The notes beneath the pieces were generated by a model. It did no database searches and was not told the origin of the DNA. It was given only the letters and a program-made list of their open reading frames with translations. Source: Bacteroidota bacterium (GTDB lineage Bacteria; Bacteroidota; Bacteroidia; Bacteroidales; F082). From it: a DNA stretch of 40,837 nt. Below, piece after piece: positions 33,347 to 40,837 of the stretch. Location of the stretch: NCBI GenBank assembly GCA_013203805.1, contig JABMPH010000403.1:1-40837 (forward strand), read 5' to 3'. The position numbers and the translations under genes were made by a program. Each line of letters starts with the position of its first letter. Position 1 is the first letter of the stretch.

Positions 33347-34441
33347 ATGAAAAAACTAATAAAATTCAATACAATTATTGTGGTTTGTATGATTATGCTA
33401 ACACACATTTCGAATGCTCAGGATGCACCTCCCAAACTTGAATCAACAAATCAGGCTCTCGAACAAATAAACAGCACCTTACATCATCGCCTTGATGTGC
33501 TGGAAAAACGAATTGATGACCTCCTTTGGTATGAACGGGTTGGTGATATTGCCTTTGTTGATAAAGTTTACATGACCGGCCCTCCCCTTTGGAAAGAAAA
33601 AAACCCAAATGCCCAAGGCGCTGGAAATCCCACGAAATTTTGGTCATATGTGTTTATTCCCAAAAATATTGACGAATCAAAAAAATATCCCTTAATTGTA
33701 TTTCCTCATGGTGGAGTCCACGCTGATTTTACAACATATTATACACATATTGTTCGTGAGTTAATATCTCAAGGGTATATTATTGTCGCTGCAGAGTATC
33801 GAGGAAGTACTGGTTATGGAAAAGGGCATTATGAAAAAATCGACTATGGGGGTTTGGAAACAGAAGATGTTTATTCATCCAGAAATTACATGATAGAAAA
33901 TTATGATATTGTCGACGAAAATCGCGTTGGAATTATTGGATGGAGTCATGGTGGATTAATTGCTCTGTTTAATATTTTCGATCACCCCGATGCTTATCAG
34001 GTTGCCTATGCCGGAGTTCCTGTAAGTGATTTAATTGCCCGCATGGGATACAAAGATCAGGAATATCGTGATTTGTATGAAGCCGAATATCATATTGGCG
34101 AAAGTGCTGATGATAATGTTGAAGAATACAAGCGTCGATCTCCTGCATGGAACACCCACAAGATGGGAAACACGCCTCTTCTCATACATACAAACACAAA
34201 TGATGCAGATGTAAATGTATTGGAAGTTGAACATCTTATAAAGTCTCTTAAAGCCGATGGCAAATCATTCGAATACAAGATCTACGAAGATGTTGAAGGA
34301 GGACATTCCTTTAACAGGACAGATACTAAAATTGCCCAGGAAATAAGGGTTGAAATATATGAATTTCTTGATGCCCCGTTAAATCCACCTAATCCTATTA
34401 CAAATATTAAAGAGCTAAGAAAAGCTGCATATCGATATTAA
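33347..34441 (+). CDS. Secreted prolyl-oligopeptidase-type alpha/beta hydrolase
   Basis: I take the ATG at 33347 (364 residues), which follows an in-frame TTG. A signal peptide covers residues 1-24 (MKKLIKFNTIIVVCMIMLTH, then ISNA). A coiled, Leu-rich segment follows (about 35-60). The hydrolase core has the oxyanion-side motif FPHGGVHADF, the nucleophile elbow GWSHGG (about residue 200), an Asp in HTNTNDADVN and a His in EGGHSFNRTD: a complete S9-like triad without the N-terminal propeller of true prolyl oligopeptidases. The last 72 codons recur, diverged, at 37486-37701. The glycosyltransferase gene starts 33 bp downstream and may be co-transcribed. Confidence 0.88.
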   Translation: MKKLIKFNTIIVVCMIMLTHISNAQDAPPKLESTNQALEQINSTLHHRLDVLEKRIDDLLWYERVGDIAFVDKVYMTGPPLWKEKNPNAQGAGNPTKFWSYVFIPKNIDESKKYPLIVFPHGGVHADFTTYYTHIVRELISQGYIIVAAEYRGSTGYGKGHYEKIDYGGLETEDVYSSRNYMIENYDIVDENRVGIIGWSHGGLIALFNIFDHPDAYQVAYAGVPVSDLIARMGYKDQEYRDLYEAEYHIGESADDNVEEYKRRSPAWNTHKMGNTPLLIHTNTNDADVNVLEVEHLIKSLKADGKSFEYKIYEDVEGGHSFNRTDTKIAQEIRVEIYEFLDAPLNPPNPITNIKELRKAAYRY

Positions 34442-34474
34442 AAGAAATAGTTGCAATTGATTTAAAAGTATGTA

Positions 34475-35644
34475 ATGAATATACTACTTACAAATATTTG
34501 GATTTCTAATTATGGAGGGACTGAAGTATATATTAGGGACCTATCTGTATATCTATATAACAATGGCCATCGTGTAGAAGTTTACTCACCAACCTTAGGA
34601 CCAGTAGCTCTGGAAATCGCAAGTAAAGGAATTAATATAGTAGATTCAACTGAAGAGCTTGTCAACACTCCGGATTTAATCCATGCACAGCACTTTACAC
34701 CCACTCTAGATGTTATATCAAAATTCCCAGGCGTGCCAGTGGTTTATTTTCTCCACGATCGAATTCACTTAATTGATAATCCACCCAGATATTCAAGGAT
34801 TAAAAAGTATGTTGCTGTAGATTATAATTGTTTAGATAAACTGACTATTGACAATAATATTAATAAGGAAAAAACTACCGTAATTTATAATTGGGTAGAT
34901 ACATCAGTATTCAAACGTCGGACGAAGTTTGCCGAAAAACCTCGTAGAGCTTTAGTTTTTTCCAACTACACTTCATTTGATGGTTTTTTTAAGACCATCA
35001 AAGAGGCTTGTGATGAATTAAACATAGAAGTTGATGGTATCGGTATGCGGTTTGGCAATTCACATAGTAATCCTGAGAAAATATTGCATAATTATGATAT
35101 AGTGTTTGCAAAAGCAAAATGTGCCATGGAAGGAATTGCTTCAGGTGCAGCAGTTATACTTTGTGATAAAACTGGATTAGGACAATTGGTAACTACAGAT
35201 AATATTGATCAATGCAGACGCTTTAATTTTGGTATGAAACTTCTAACCAAACCCATCACAAAAGATAAGCTAATTGTTGAGATAAATAAGTATAACCCAG
35301 ATGAATGTCAAAAAGTTTCGGGTAAATTAAGAAATGATGCATCATTGGAATCTGCAATGAAAAAAATCAATAATCTTTACCATGAAATAATTGATAATGA
35401 TAAAGATTCGAATAATCGAGTTCTAGATGAAAAAGATCAGAGGCTAATATCTGATTATCTTGGATTAAAAGAAGGTATAACCAATAGTAAAATAAGACAG
35501 AATGAACAAAGATATAAAGAACATATAAGGCATATCATTTTGGCAAATGAAGCTCTACTGAAATCCATTGACTATCGTTTGGGAAGAGTAATTATAAATC
35601 CACTACGGATTATTTATCATCTTCTTAAGCGAAACAATAGTTAG
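34475..35644 (+). CDS. Glycosyltransferase, family 4-like
   Basis: The 389-residue protein begins with the GT-B start MNILLTNIWISNYGGTEVYI, followed by DLSVYLYNNGHRVEVYSPTL. In the second half it has GIASGAAVILCDKTGLGQLV, the family region where sugar-nucleotide-binding Glu lies. This fits family-4-like glycosyltransferases that build surface polysaccharide in the cytoplasm. The EX7E motif is not exact. After about residue 310 comes an unusual helical tail of some 75 residues ending in a basic segment (NPLRIIYHLLKRNNS) that could attach it to the membrane. It is convergent with the acyltransferase/BKACE operon (52-bp gap). Confidence 0.82.
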   Translation: MNILLTNIWISNYGGTEVYIRDLSVYLYNNGHRVEVYSPTLGPVALEIASKGINIVDSTEELVNTPDLIHAQHFTPTLDVISKFPGVPVVYFLHDRIHLIDNPPRYSRIKKYVAVDYNCLDKLTIDNNINKEKTTVIYNWVDTSVFKRRTKFAEKPRRALVFSNYTSFDGFFKTIKEACDELNIEVDGIGMRFGNSHSNPEKILHNYDIVFAKAKCAMEGIASGAAVILCDKTGLGQLVTTDNIDQCRRFNFGMKLLTKPITKDKLIVEINKYNPDECQKVSGKLRNDASLESAMKKINNLYHEIIDNDKDSNNRVLDEKDQRLISDYLGLKEGITNSKIRQNEQRYKEHIRHIILANEALLKSIDYRLGRVIINPLRIIYHLLKRNNS

Positions 35645-35696
35645 GTAGGTATTTCATACTATGTTAGTTTACTGGATATTTTCACTTAACAACTAA

Positions 35697-36185
35697 TTAT
35701 CGAACTGACTTAGCTGGATTACCAAACACTTTTTGTCCATCCACAACATCATTAGTAATTATTGATCCAGCCCCAATAAATGCATTATTTCCAATTGTAA
35801 CCTCAGGAAGGATACAACTCCCTCCCCCAATTTTTGTGTTTTTACCAATAATTGGAGGAACTATATTGTCGTTCATATATTTATCGTTCATTGTAACAAC
35901 CCCGGGGCCAATGAAACAACCTGAATCAATTTGCACACCACTGGTAATATGACAGCCTGTTTGAATACTAACATTGTCGCCAATAACGACACCACTGCAT
36001 ATATTACAATGCGAACCTATGGTGCAATTTTTACCTATCCTAACATTCTGTTGAATTAAAGTGAAGGAGCCAACTCTACTTCCATCATCTATAGTTACAT
36101 TTTTCTGAACCTCAGTTAGTGAGGCGTTATAAAATTTAACATTTTTAAATCTGAGCTTGTATTGTATTACCTTTAGAAATCCCAT
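35697..36185 (-). CDS. Hexapeptide-repeat acyltransferase, WbpD/FdtC-like
   Basis: The 162-residue protein is a left-handed beta-helix acyltransferase. Isoleucine/valine-led hexapeptides run from about residue 30 (VRIGKNCTIGSHCNICSG) to 145. An inserted loop at about residue 97-110 (GPGVVTMNDKYMNDNIVPPI) is typical of the sugar N-acyltransferases WbpD/WlbB and FdtC/QdtC, and the chain ends in GNPAKSVR like those families. Such enzymes acylate the amino group of a nucleotide-linked amino sugar using acyl-CoA. The start lies 8 bp from the BKACE stop, so the two form an operon. The acceptor and the donor acyl group are not shown by the sequence. Confidence 0.88.
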   Translation of the reverse strand: MGFLKVIQYKLRFKNVKFYNASLTEVQKNVTIDDGSRVGSFTLIQQNVRIGKNCTIGSHCNICSGVVIGDNVSIQTGCHITSGVQIDSGCFIGPGVVTMNDKYMNDNIVPPIIGKNTKIGGGSCILPEVTIGNNAFIGAGSIITNDVVDGQKVFGNPAKSVR

Positions 36186-36193
36186 ATTTTGTA

Positions 36194-37090
36194 TTATTTA
36201 TTTTGTTCAAGTTTGTTTAATGTTGACTGTCGACCATAATTACCGTTTCCACTTTTCAGTTTGAGAAGCGACCTTAATTTTGCAGGAGTCATGACTTTTC
36301 GTTCATTTGCAGCAGCCAGATTATGTATTCTTGCTATTAGATCTTGATTCTTAGCAAGTTTTGTTCGGCCATTGTTAAACCAAATATTATCTTCAAGACC
36401 AACCCTGACTCCTCCACCTGTTGCAATTGCAAGAGCATTCATTTTTAATTGAGACTGACCAATACCAGCAAGGCTCCAGTAAGATTCTTCAGGTAAATCA
36501 TTTATCATTATTCCAGTGTGTAATATATCTGCTTGAGCACAAGCAATGTTTCCAAGAAGTAAGTTGAAATAATATGGAGGTTCAAGTATTCCTTTTTTAT
36601 TAAGATATTTAGCATAATTGATCATGCCAGCATCAAAAGCCTCAAGCTCAGGCATTATTCCCTTATCTTTCATCTCTTGTGCAAGAGATTGTATCATCTT
36701 GGGAGAATTGACACTTTCCATATTGTTGAAATTCAAAGAACTTAATGTCAAGCTTCCCATGTCGGGTTTAAGATCACCATCAAGTTGCAGTGGTTCTGCC
36801 CGCTGTTTGAACTCCTTAAAATTCCTTCCACTTAAAGAAACACAGATTATTAAATCTTTAGATATTGTCCTGATTCCTTCAATTATTTTACCATATATAG
36901 CAGCATCAGGAGTTGGTACTCCAGTCTTCTCATCTCGAGCATGTAGATGAATCATCGTAATCCCTAATTCAATTGCTCGATGAGAGTCTTCTATTATTTC
37001 TGAAACTGAGATAGGAACAAATGATGTTAACTTCTTAGTAGGAATCATCCCTGTTGGAGTGAAATTGATAATCAAGTCATCACATTCCAT
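36194..37090 (-). CDS. BKACE family beta-keto acid cleavage enzyme (DUF849)
   Basis: The 298-residue protein matches the beta-keto acid cleavage enzyme family. The first loop TPTGMIPTKK (about residues 11-20) is the family N-terminal signature. The metal-binding pair is HLHARD (His48 and His50). The later block ATGGGVRVGLEDNIWFNNG contains the likely third metal ligand Glu. Known members convert a beta-keto acid plus acetyl-CoA to acetoacetate plus a new acyl-CoA; the lysine-fermentation enzyme Kce makes 3-aminobutyryl-CoA this way. Fermentation partner genes (kamA, kdd) are not here. Instead it is followed by an acyltransferase gene, suggesting it may supply an unusual acyl-CoA. Confidence 0.92.
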   Translation of the reverse strand: MECDDLIINFTPTGMIPTKKLTSFVPISVSEIIEDSHRAIELGITMIHLHARDEKTGVPTPDAAIYGKIIEGIRTISKDLIICVSLSGRNFKEFKQRAEPLQLDGDLKPDMGSLTLSSLNFNNMESVNSPKMIQSLAQEMKDKGIMPELEAFDAGMINYAKYLNKKGILEPPYYFNLLLGNIACAQADILHTGIMINDLPEESYWSLAGIGQSQLKMNALAIATGGGVRVGLEDNIWFNNGRTKLAKNQDLIARIHNLAAANERKVMTPAKLRSLLKLKSGNGNYGRQSTLNKLEQNK

Positions 37091-37141
37091 ATGTTATATT
37101 TTTTATTGTGAATTTGGTTAAAAAAGCAGCTTTTCAATAGT

Positions 37142-37159
37142 TATGTTTAAACAAACATA
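37142..37159. repeat. Small perfect hairpin in the BKACE leader region
   Basis: TATGTTT-AAAC-AAACATA forms a perfect 7-bp stem about 50 bp upstream of the BKACE start codon on the minus strand. It has no T-run and may be chance in AT-rich sequence. Confidence 0.35.
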
Positions 37160-37273
37160 TGGAATAAATATTAATTGCACTTCCGAATTATGGAATTAAA
37201 GTTTAAACTAAATAAATTTGATTTTTTTAAGTGATTAATGTTTTTCCAAATAAAAAAATAATCTTTAAGCTGA

Positions 37274-37281
37274 CAAAAATA
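37274..37281 (-). promoter_or_regulatory. Putative -7 promoter element of the BKACE/acyltransferase operon
   Basis: On the minus strand this reads TATTTTTG, matching TAnnTTTG. The leader would be long (about 175 nt). No -33 element is clear, and the AT-rich setting makes chance matches likely. Confidence 0.3.
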
Positions 37282-37349
37282 CGATCATAATATTAGGCTA
37301 ATAAAAACAAGGCTTTTTTAAAGAATTAATTCTTTATTATAGAATTAAA

Positions 37350-37485
37350 ACCACCTCCTATGGTGTTGGTAATGTTCAAACGACTATGTATGAAAACGTT
37401 AAATTTGTGCACGAGCAATTTTAAAAAGTTAAGACATGGTATTTACCGGTGTACATATCATATAGTTTGGACACTGAAGTATAGA
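37350..37485 (+). mobile_element. Remnant of an IS200/IS605-like element: left-end hairpin and N-terminus of TnpA
   Basis: From the ATG at 37390 the frame encodes MKTLNLCTSNFKKLRHGIYR and then CTYHIVWTLKYR. The R-H-G-x-Y...Y-H-I-V-W...K-Y-R pattern is typical of the start of Y1 TnpA transposases. The HUH and catalytic Tyr motifs are missing: the frame passes directly into hydrolase sequence at about 37486. Just upstream, ACCACC-TCCTAT-GGT-gtt-GGT (about 37350-37370) can form a bulged hairpin like those at IS200/IS605 ends. Only about 140 bp survive, so it cannot move by itself. Confidence 0.65.
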
Positions 37486-37701
37486 GTTGAACATCTGATA
37501 AAATCATTAAAAGCTGATGACAAAAAGTTTGAGTATAAGATTTGTCAGGATGTGCCTGGAGGACACTCATTTAACCGAACCGATACCAAAATTGCACAGG
37601 AAATAAGGGTAGAAATATATATGTTTTTATCAAATCAGCTAAATCCGCCAGACCCAATTTCAAGTGTTAAAGAATTACGAAAGGCTGCCTATAGATTCTA
37701 A
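37486..37701 (+). pseudogene. C-terminal fragment of a prolyl-oligopeptidase-type hydrolase, fused in frame to the TnpA remnant
   Basis: The 71 codons from VEHLIKSLKADDKKFEYKI to ELRKAAYRF align without gaps to the end of the hydrolase at 33347-34441 (57 of 71 residues identical by eye). The part with the catalytic His (GGHSFNRTD) is present; the nucleophile and Asp are lost. The DNA is more diverged than the protein, so it is an old duplicate, not a recent copy. The open frame from 37360 through TnpA to this stop is continuous, but the product would not be an active enzyme. Confidence 0.85.
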
Positions 37702-37745
37702 AGCTGTTAAAACCAGTAACGGAAATTATGAAATATTAAATGACT

Positions 37746-38858
37746 TTAATACCGGTAAACAATTGCATTTACATTCATTCCTGCACCAACAGACGCAAAC
37801 ATTATCAGGTCACCTTTCGATAAGTTATGGTATCCAGTTGTTGATTCTCCCTTTTCAAAAGACGTCATGAGGCTTTCTTCTTTTCTTACCATATCAAAAA
37901 GTGTTGGGATAGTTGCCACCGAGCTGTTTCCAAACTTATGAATATTCATTGGCATAATATGTTGCGGTATTTTTCTCACCTTATAAAGCCTGTAGAATCG
38001 CTTAATGATTTCATGATCCATTTTTTCGTTTGCCTGATGAATAAAAATTTTCTTCAGCTCATGAATATCAGCTCCGGCCTTATCCATTGCTTCTTTCATT
38101 GCGCCAGGAACATTATTAAGAGCAAATTCATATATCTTTCGTCCGTGCATTTTAATATACCTAATATTAGGATCGGTTTCAATAATATTACTTTTCCCTA
38201 AATAAAGATAATATGCTTCATCCTTTGCAAAAGTTGCAGAAATAAAACTCAGTATACCATTCAACTTGTTTTCTTCAATGATTTCAATAACAGCAGCGCC
38301 AGCACCATCTGAATAAATCATCGAGTCGCGATCATGTAAATCAATAACTCTTGAGAGTGTTTCGTTGGCAACAACAAGACACCTTTGTGCCATACCCGAT
38401 TTGATAAATGAATATGCATGAATTAAGCCCTGTATCCAGCCCGGGCAACCAAAAACTAAATCATAGGCAACACAAGAAGGATTTTCAATGCCCAGTTGAT
38501 ATTTGATTCTTGATGCAAGGCTTGGCACCATGTCAGTTTGGATAGTGCCTTTTTTTACATCCCCGAAATTTTGGGCTACAATTATTTGGTCAATACTTTC
38601 TTTGTCAATACCGGCATCCTCAATTGCACGTAAAGCAGCAATTGCACCAATATCGGAAGAAAGCTGATCATTATCGACATACCTTCTTTCTTCTATTCCG
38701 GTTATCGCTTTAAATTTTTCAGCAATTTCTGAATGTGATGCTTCAAAAACATTACCATTATCATCAAAAAATTTATTCTTTGCAAAATCGTTGTTTGTTA
38801 CAATATTATTTGGAATATAGCTCCCTGTTCCTGTGATAACTACATTATTATAATTCAT
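37746..38858 (-). CDS. 3-oxoacyl-ACP synthase III family protein (KAS III-like)
   Basis: The 370-residue thiolase-fold enzyme has the KAS III triad: Cys in DLVFGCPGWIQG (about residue 137), His in IFIHQANEKMDH and Asn in HKFGNSSVATIP. It starts VVITGTGSYIPNNIVTNND, with the usual GIEERRY loop (about 55-62), and ends with the glycine-rich FASVGAGMNVNA. The protein is longer than housekeeping FabH (about 320-330), mainly through an insertion near residues 25-45 (FFDDNGNVFEASHSEIAEKF). It belongs to the side branch of KAS III proteins in Bacteroidota. It should condense an acyl-CoA or acyl-ACP with malonyl-ACP, but the substrate cannot be read from the sequence. It stands alone, convergent with the hydrolase fragment. 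Confidence 0.9.
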   Translation of the reverse strand: MNYNNVVITGTGSYIPNNIVTNNDFAKNKFFDDNGNVFEASHSEIAEKFKAITGIEERRYVDNDQLSSDIGAIAALRAIEDAGIDKESIDQIIVAQNFGDVKKGTIQTDMVPSLASRIKYQLGIENPSCVAYDLVFGCPGWIQGLIHAYSFIKSGMAQRCLVVANETLSRVIDLHDRDSMIYSDGAGAAVIEIIEENKLNGILSFISATFAKDEAYYLYLGKSNIIETDPNIRYIKMHGRKIYEFALNNVPGAMKEAMDKAGADIHELKKIFIHQANEKMDHEIIKRFYRLYKVRKIPQHIMPMNIHKFGNSSVATIPTLFDMVRKEESLMTSFEKGESTTGYHNLSKGDLIMFASVGAGMNVNAIVYRY

Positions 38859-38880
38859 GGTTATTATATATAATAAATTT

Positions 38881-38888
38881 CAAAAATA
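38881..38888 (-). promoter_or_regulatory. Putative -7 promoter element of the KAS III-like gene
   Basis: On the minus strand this reads TATTTTTG (TAnnTTTG), giving a short leader of about 16 nt before the ATG at 38858. The 235-bp gap to the divergent gene at 39094 shows no other clear element. Confidence 0.4.
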
Positions 38889-39093
38889 GTAAATTTCAAA
38901 AAATAAGTGGTTGTAAATGTTTTTCATGAACAATTATCTGTTTAAAAATGTTGTTCAAACAAGTTCTTAATTAAATCCCACTAACGAATAAGTTATACGT
39001 TTAGAAGTTTAATTTATCTTTAAATAAACTAATAATGAAATAAATTAGTAGTTTTGGGGAAAAGGACACCACCAGCTCTATTTTTTCAAAAAC

Positions 39094-40837
39094 ATGAAGA
39101 AAAACACTCATAGTAATTTTACTGTAATAATACTTAAAGATGTGTTTTTAACTATCCTCTTTGTCTGTTTTTCATTCTTTAATTTAGCCCATACTCAACC
39201 ACTAACAAATGACACTATCTCAAAAAGCCTTATATCAAGATTTTCGATTGAGAGCTGGACTACTGAGCAAGGATTGCCCACAAATGAATTAGTTGAGATT
39301 TACCAAACAACCGACGGATATCTTTGGATATCAAGTCATGAGGGTCTCATTCGTTTTGATGGATTTAAATTTGAGATTTACAATACAGAAAACACTGGTA
39401 TATTTCCAAACAATTCATTTCATTCTTTTTCAGAGGATAAGGACAGTACTTTGTGGATTTCATCAATAAATGGATATTTTACATATAAAAACGGGAATTT
39501 TGCTAAAAGTAGCCCTGAATTAGAAAACATTGCTAATCTCAAAAAGGAAACCAGAGATTGGTTGCTAATGAAAAATAAGGAAACCTTTTTTCTTGATGAG
39601 AATACCCTTCACTTTCCAAAACTAGACACTTCTATTGCTAATATACAGTTAAATGCAATTATAAAAGACCAATCAAATAATTTTTATTTCGGGACTTCAA
39701 AAGGTTTATTTCAACTATCTGACAAAGAGATTAAATGTTTTAATAAGAATACTGGTCTCGCAAATGACTTTATAACCAATTTTTTAATGGATGATGAAAA
39801 TGTACTTTGGGTGAGTACGATATCTGGTCTTTACTATTTCGATGGCTTCACTTTTAGAGAAGATAGTTCCTTCAAAAACATTGTTATTAAAAATATTGTA
39901 GTCGATAATAATGGTGATTACTGGTTCACATCCACAACAGGATTATATAGAAAAAGCATTGCAAACAATAAGGTTGAAAATATTAGCCTGGTTAATAAAA
40001 TAGGCATTAATGATTTTTCAGGAATTTTTATTGATTCTGAAAACAATATCTGGGCACAGCCTTTACGTGGAGGTCTTATAAGACTCAAAAGAGAAAAAAC
40101 TACCGTGTTCGATATGGAAAGTGATATGCAAGCCAAGGTTGTAAATGCTGTACACGAATATAAGCCAAACGAATTTCTGATAGCCTTTGAAGATGGAATA
40201 ATACAAATAATAAAAAACGGTTATACACAGAATTTTAAGTTAAATAATTCACTTAAAGGGAATAGAGTTCGTCATATATTCAGCGACAGTGATGGTAATA
40301 TTTGGATTAGCACATATAAGGGCTTACTAAAAATAGACCTTTTAGGAAGAGAAAAGTGGTTTAATCCTCAAAACGGTTTTCCTTCAAACCTTATTCGCTT
40401 TGTCTACGAAGACAAACAAAATAATATTTGGGTAGGGACAAGCGATGCGGGGTTAATAAAAATTAATACACCCCAGGCGAATAAGGTAGTTGACCAAACA
40501 ACAGGTTTAAGTTCAAATTTTATAATGTCGATAGAAGAAGATAAGACTGGGAATTTAATTGTGGGAACATCAGGAGGTGGCATTAACCGAATTAGAAACG
40601 ATGAAGTAATTGAAGTAATAGCTACCAAAACTGGCTTGATTAGCGATATTGTTTTTAATACTTACATTGATACTGCCAACATTATTTGGGTTGTAACAAA
40701 TAGTGGCTTAAGTAGGATTTCCTCAGATACAATAGTAAATTACAATGTAAATATTGGCTTATCAAGCAATAGCCCATTTAGTATTAAGGAAGACAATAAA
40801 GGGTCGTTATGGCTGCCTTTTCCCTTGGGAATTATGA
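39094..40837 (+). CDS. Two-component regulator propeller protein, N-terminal part (runs off the window)
   Basis: From the ATG at 39094 the frame stays open for 581 codons to the window end. After an N-terminal hydrophobic signal/anchor (about residues 17-32, VFLTILFVCFSFFNLA) come the repeats of a Reg_prop sensor. The first is SWTTEQGLPTNELVEIYQTT, then DGYLWISSHEGLIRFDGFKF. Later ones include GNIWISTYKGLLKIDLLG, NNIWVGTSDAGLIKIN and NIIWVVTNSGLSRIS. Such periplasmic propellers normally lead into a Y_Y_Y domain, a membrane helix and a kinase, GGDEF or LuxR/AraC output; that part lies beyond the window. The ligand, often a glycan in hybrid two-component systems, cannot be told. Confidence 0.88.
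   Translation, partial: MKKNTHSNFTVIILKDVFLTILFVCFSFFNLAHTQPLTNDTISKSLISRFSIESWTTEQGLPTNELVEIYQTTDGYLWISSHEGLIRFDGFKFEIYNTENTGIFPNNSFHSFSEDKDSTLWISSINGYFTYKNGNFAKSSPELENIANLKKETRDWLLMKNKETFFLDENTLHFPKLDTSIANIQLNAIIKDQSNNFYFGTSKGLFQLSDKEIKCFNKNTGLANDFITNFLMDDENVLWVSTISGLYYFDGFTFREDSSFKNIVIKNIVVDNNGDYWFTSTTGLYRKSIANNKVENISLVNKIGINDFSGIFIDSENNIWAQPLRGGLIRLKREKTTVFDMESDMQAKVVNAVHEYKPNEFLIAFEDGIIQIIKNGYTQNFKLNNSLKGNRVRHIFSDSDGNIWISTYKGLLKIDLLGREKWFNPQNGFPSNLIRFVYEDKQNNIWVGTSDAGLIKINTPQANKVVDQTTGLSSNFIMSIEEDKTGNLIVGTSGGGINRIRNDEVIEVIATKTGLISDIVFNTYIDTANIIWVVTNSGLSRISSDTIVNYNVNIGLSSNSPFSIKEDNKGSLWLPFPLGIM

Noticed and set aside
33169..33441. A 90-codon frame spanning the C-run block and the start of the secreted hydrolase gene
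   Set aside because: Its product is Pro/Tyr/Phe repeats translated from the C-runs, and it overlaps the true gene in another frame.
37360..37701. The fused TnpA/hydrolase frame as a functional gene
   Set aside because: It lacks the HUH and Tyr motifs of the transposase and the nucleophile of the hydrolase. Only joined fragments remain.

Overview
The window looks like a chromosomal segment of an AT-rich member of the Bacteroidota, probably in or near the Bacteroidales/Marinilabiliales. The evidence is indirect but consistent: type IX secretion (T9SS) C-terminal sorting domains, many lipoproteins with Cys close to the N-terminus, TAnnTTTG-type -7 promoter elements in place of Shine-Dalgarno-led starts, a one-domain ATP synthase epsilon subunit, and short hairpin repeats of the kind scattered through genomes of this phylum. 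No rRNA, CRISPR array, complete insertion sequence or phage region was seen.

Layout. 1-760: end of atpD and all of atpC, closed by a hairpin terminator. 779-9555 (minus): a TPR lipoprotein, a 2210-residue T9SS-exported multidomain protein, a decayed fragment of a paralogous adhesin domain, and a small secreted protein. 9882-19621: mostly housekeeping and stress genes, namely glnS, a YozG-like regulator with a membrane protein, tRNA-Gln(CUG), an MtfA-like peptidase, an outer-membrane barrel, rsmI, an MscS channel, a DEAD-box helicase, a small secreted repeat protein, tag and a polytopic membrane protein. 19711-22983: a 1090-residue BNR/VPS10-like propeller protein, followed by a 500-bp nest of three repeat hairpins. 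23490-30458: a membrane protein, an alpha/beta-hydrolase lipoprotein, a class A penicillin-binding protein, a lipoprotein, tRNA-Thr(CGU) and a second T9SS protein.

30970-40837 is the accessory part. A tight three-gene operon (small three-helix membrane protein, compact ABC ATPase, serine-hydrolase lipoprotein) has 4-bp overlaps, and its last gene carries a frameshift. After a striking G-run/C-run inverted repeat come a secreted prolyl-oligopeptidase-type hydrolase and a family-4-like glycosyltransferase. On the opposite strand is a two-gene operon of a BKACE (beta-keto acid cleavage) enzyme and a hexapeptide-repeat acyltransferase. The cassette is closed by a scar in which the N-terminus of an IS200/IS605-like TnpA is joined in frame to a second, diverged copy of the hydrolase C-terminus. 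A ketoacyl-ACP synthase III and the start of a two-component-type propeller sensor end the window.

The most interesting candidates are the BKACE/acyltransferase/glycosyltransferase cassette between hydrolase repeats, the three-gene ABC/hydrolase operon, the small secreted protein with a duplicated YI-DIPF motif, and a structured stretch before a 53-codon reading frame at 30.5-30.8 kb. All functional links between neighbours are inference from gene order.
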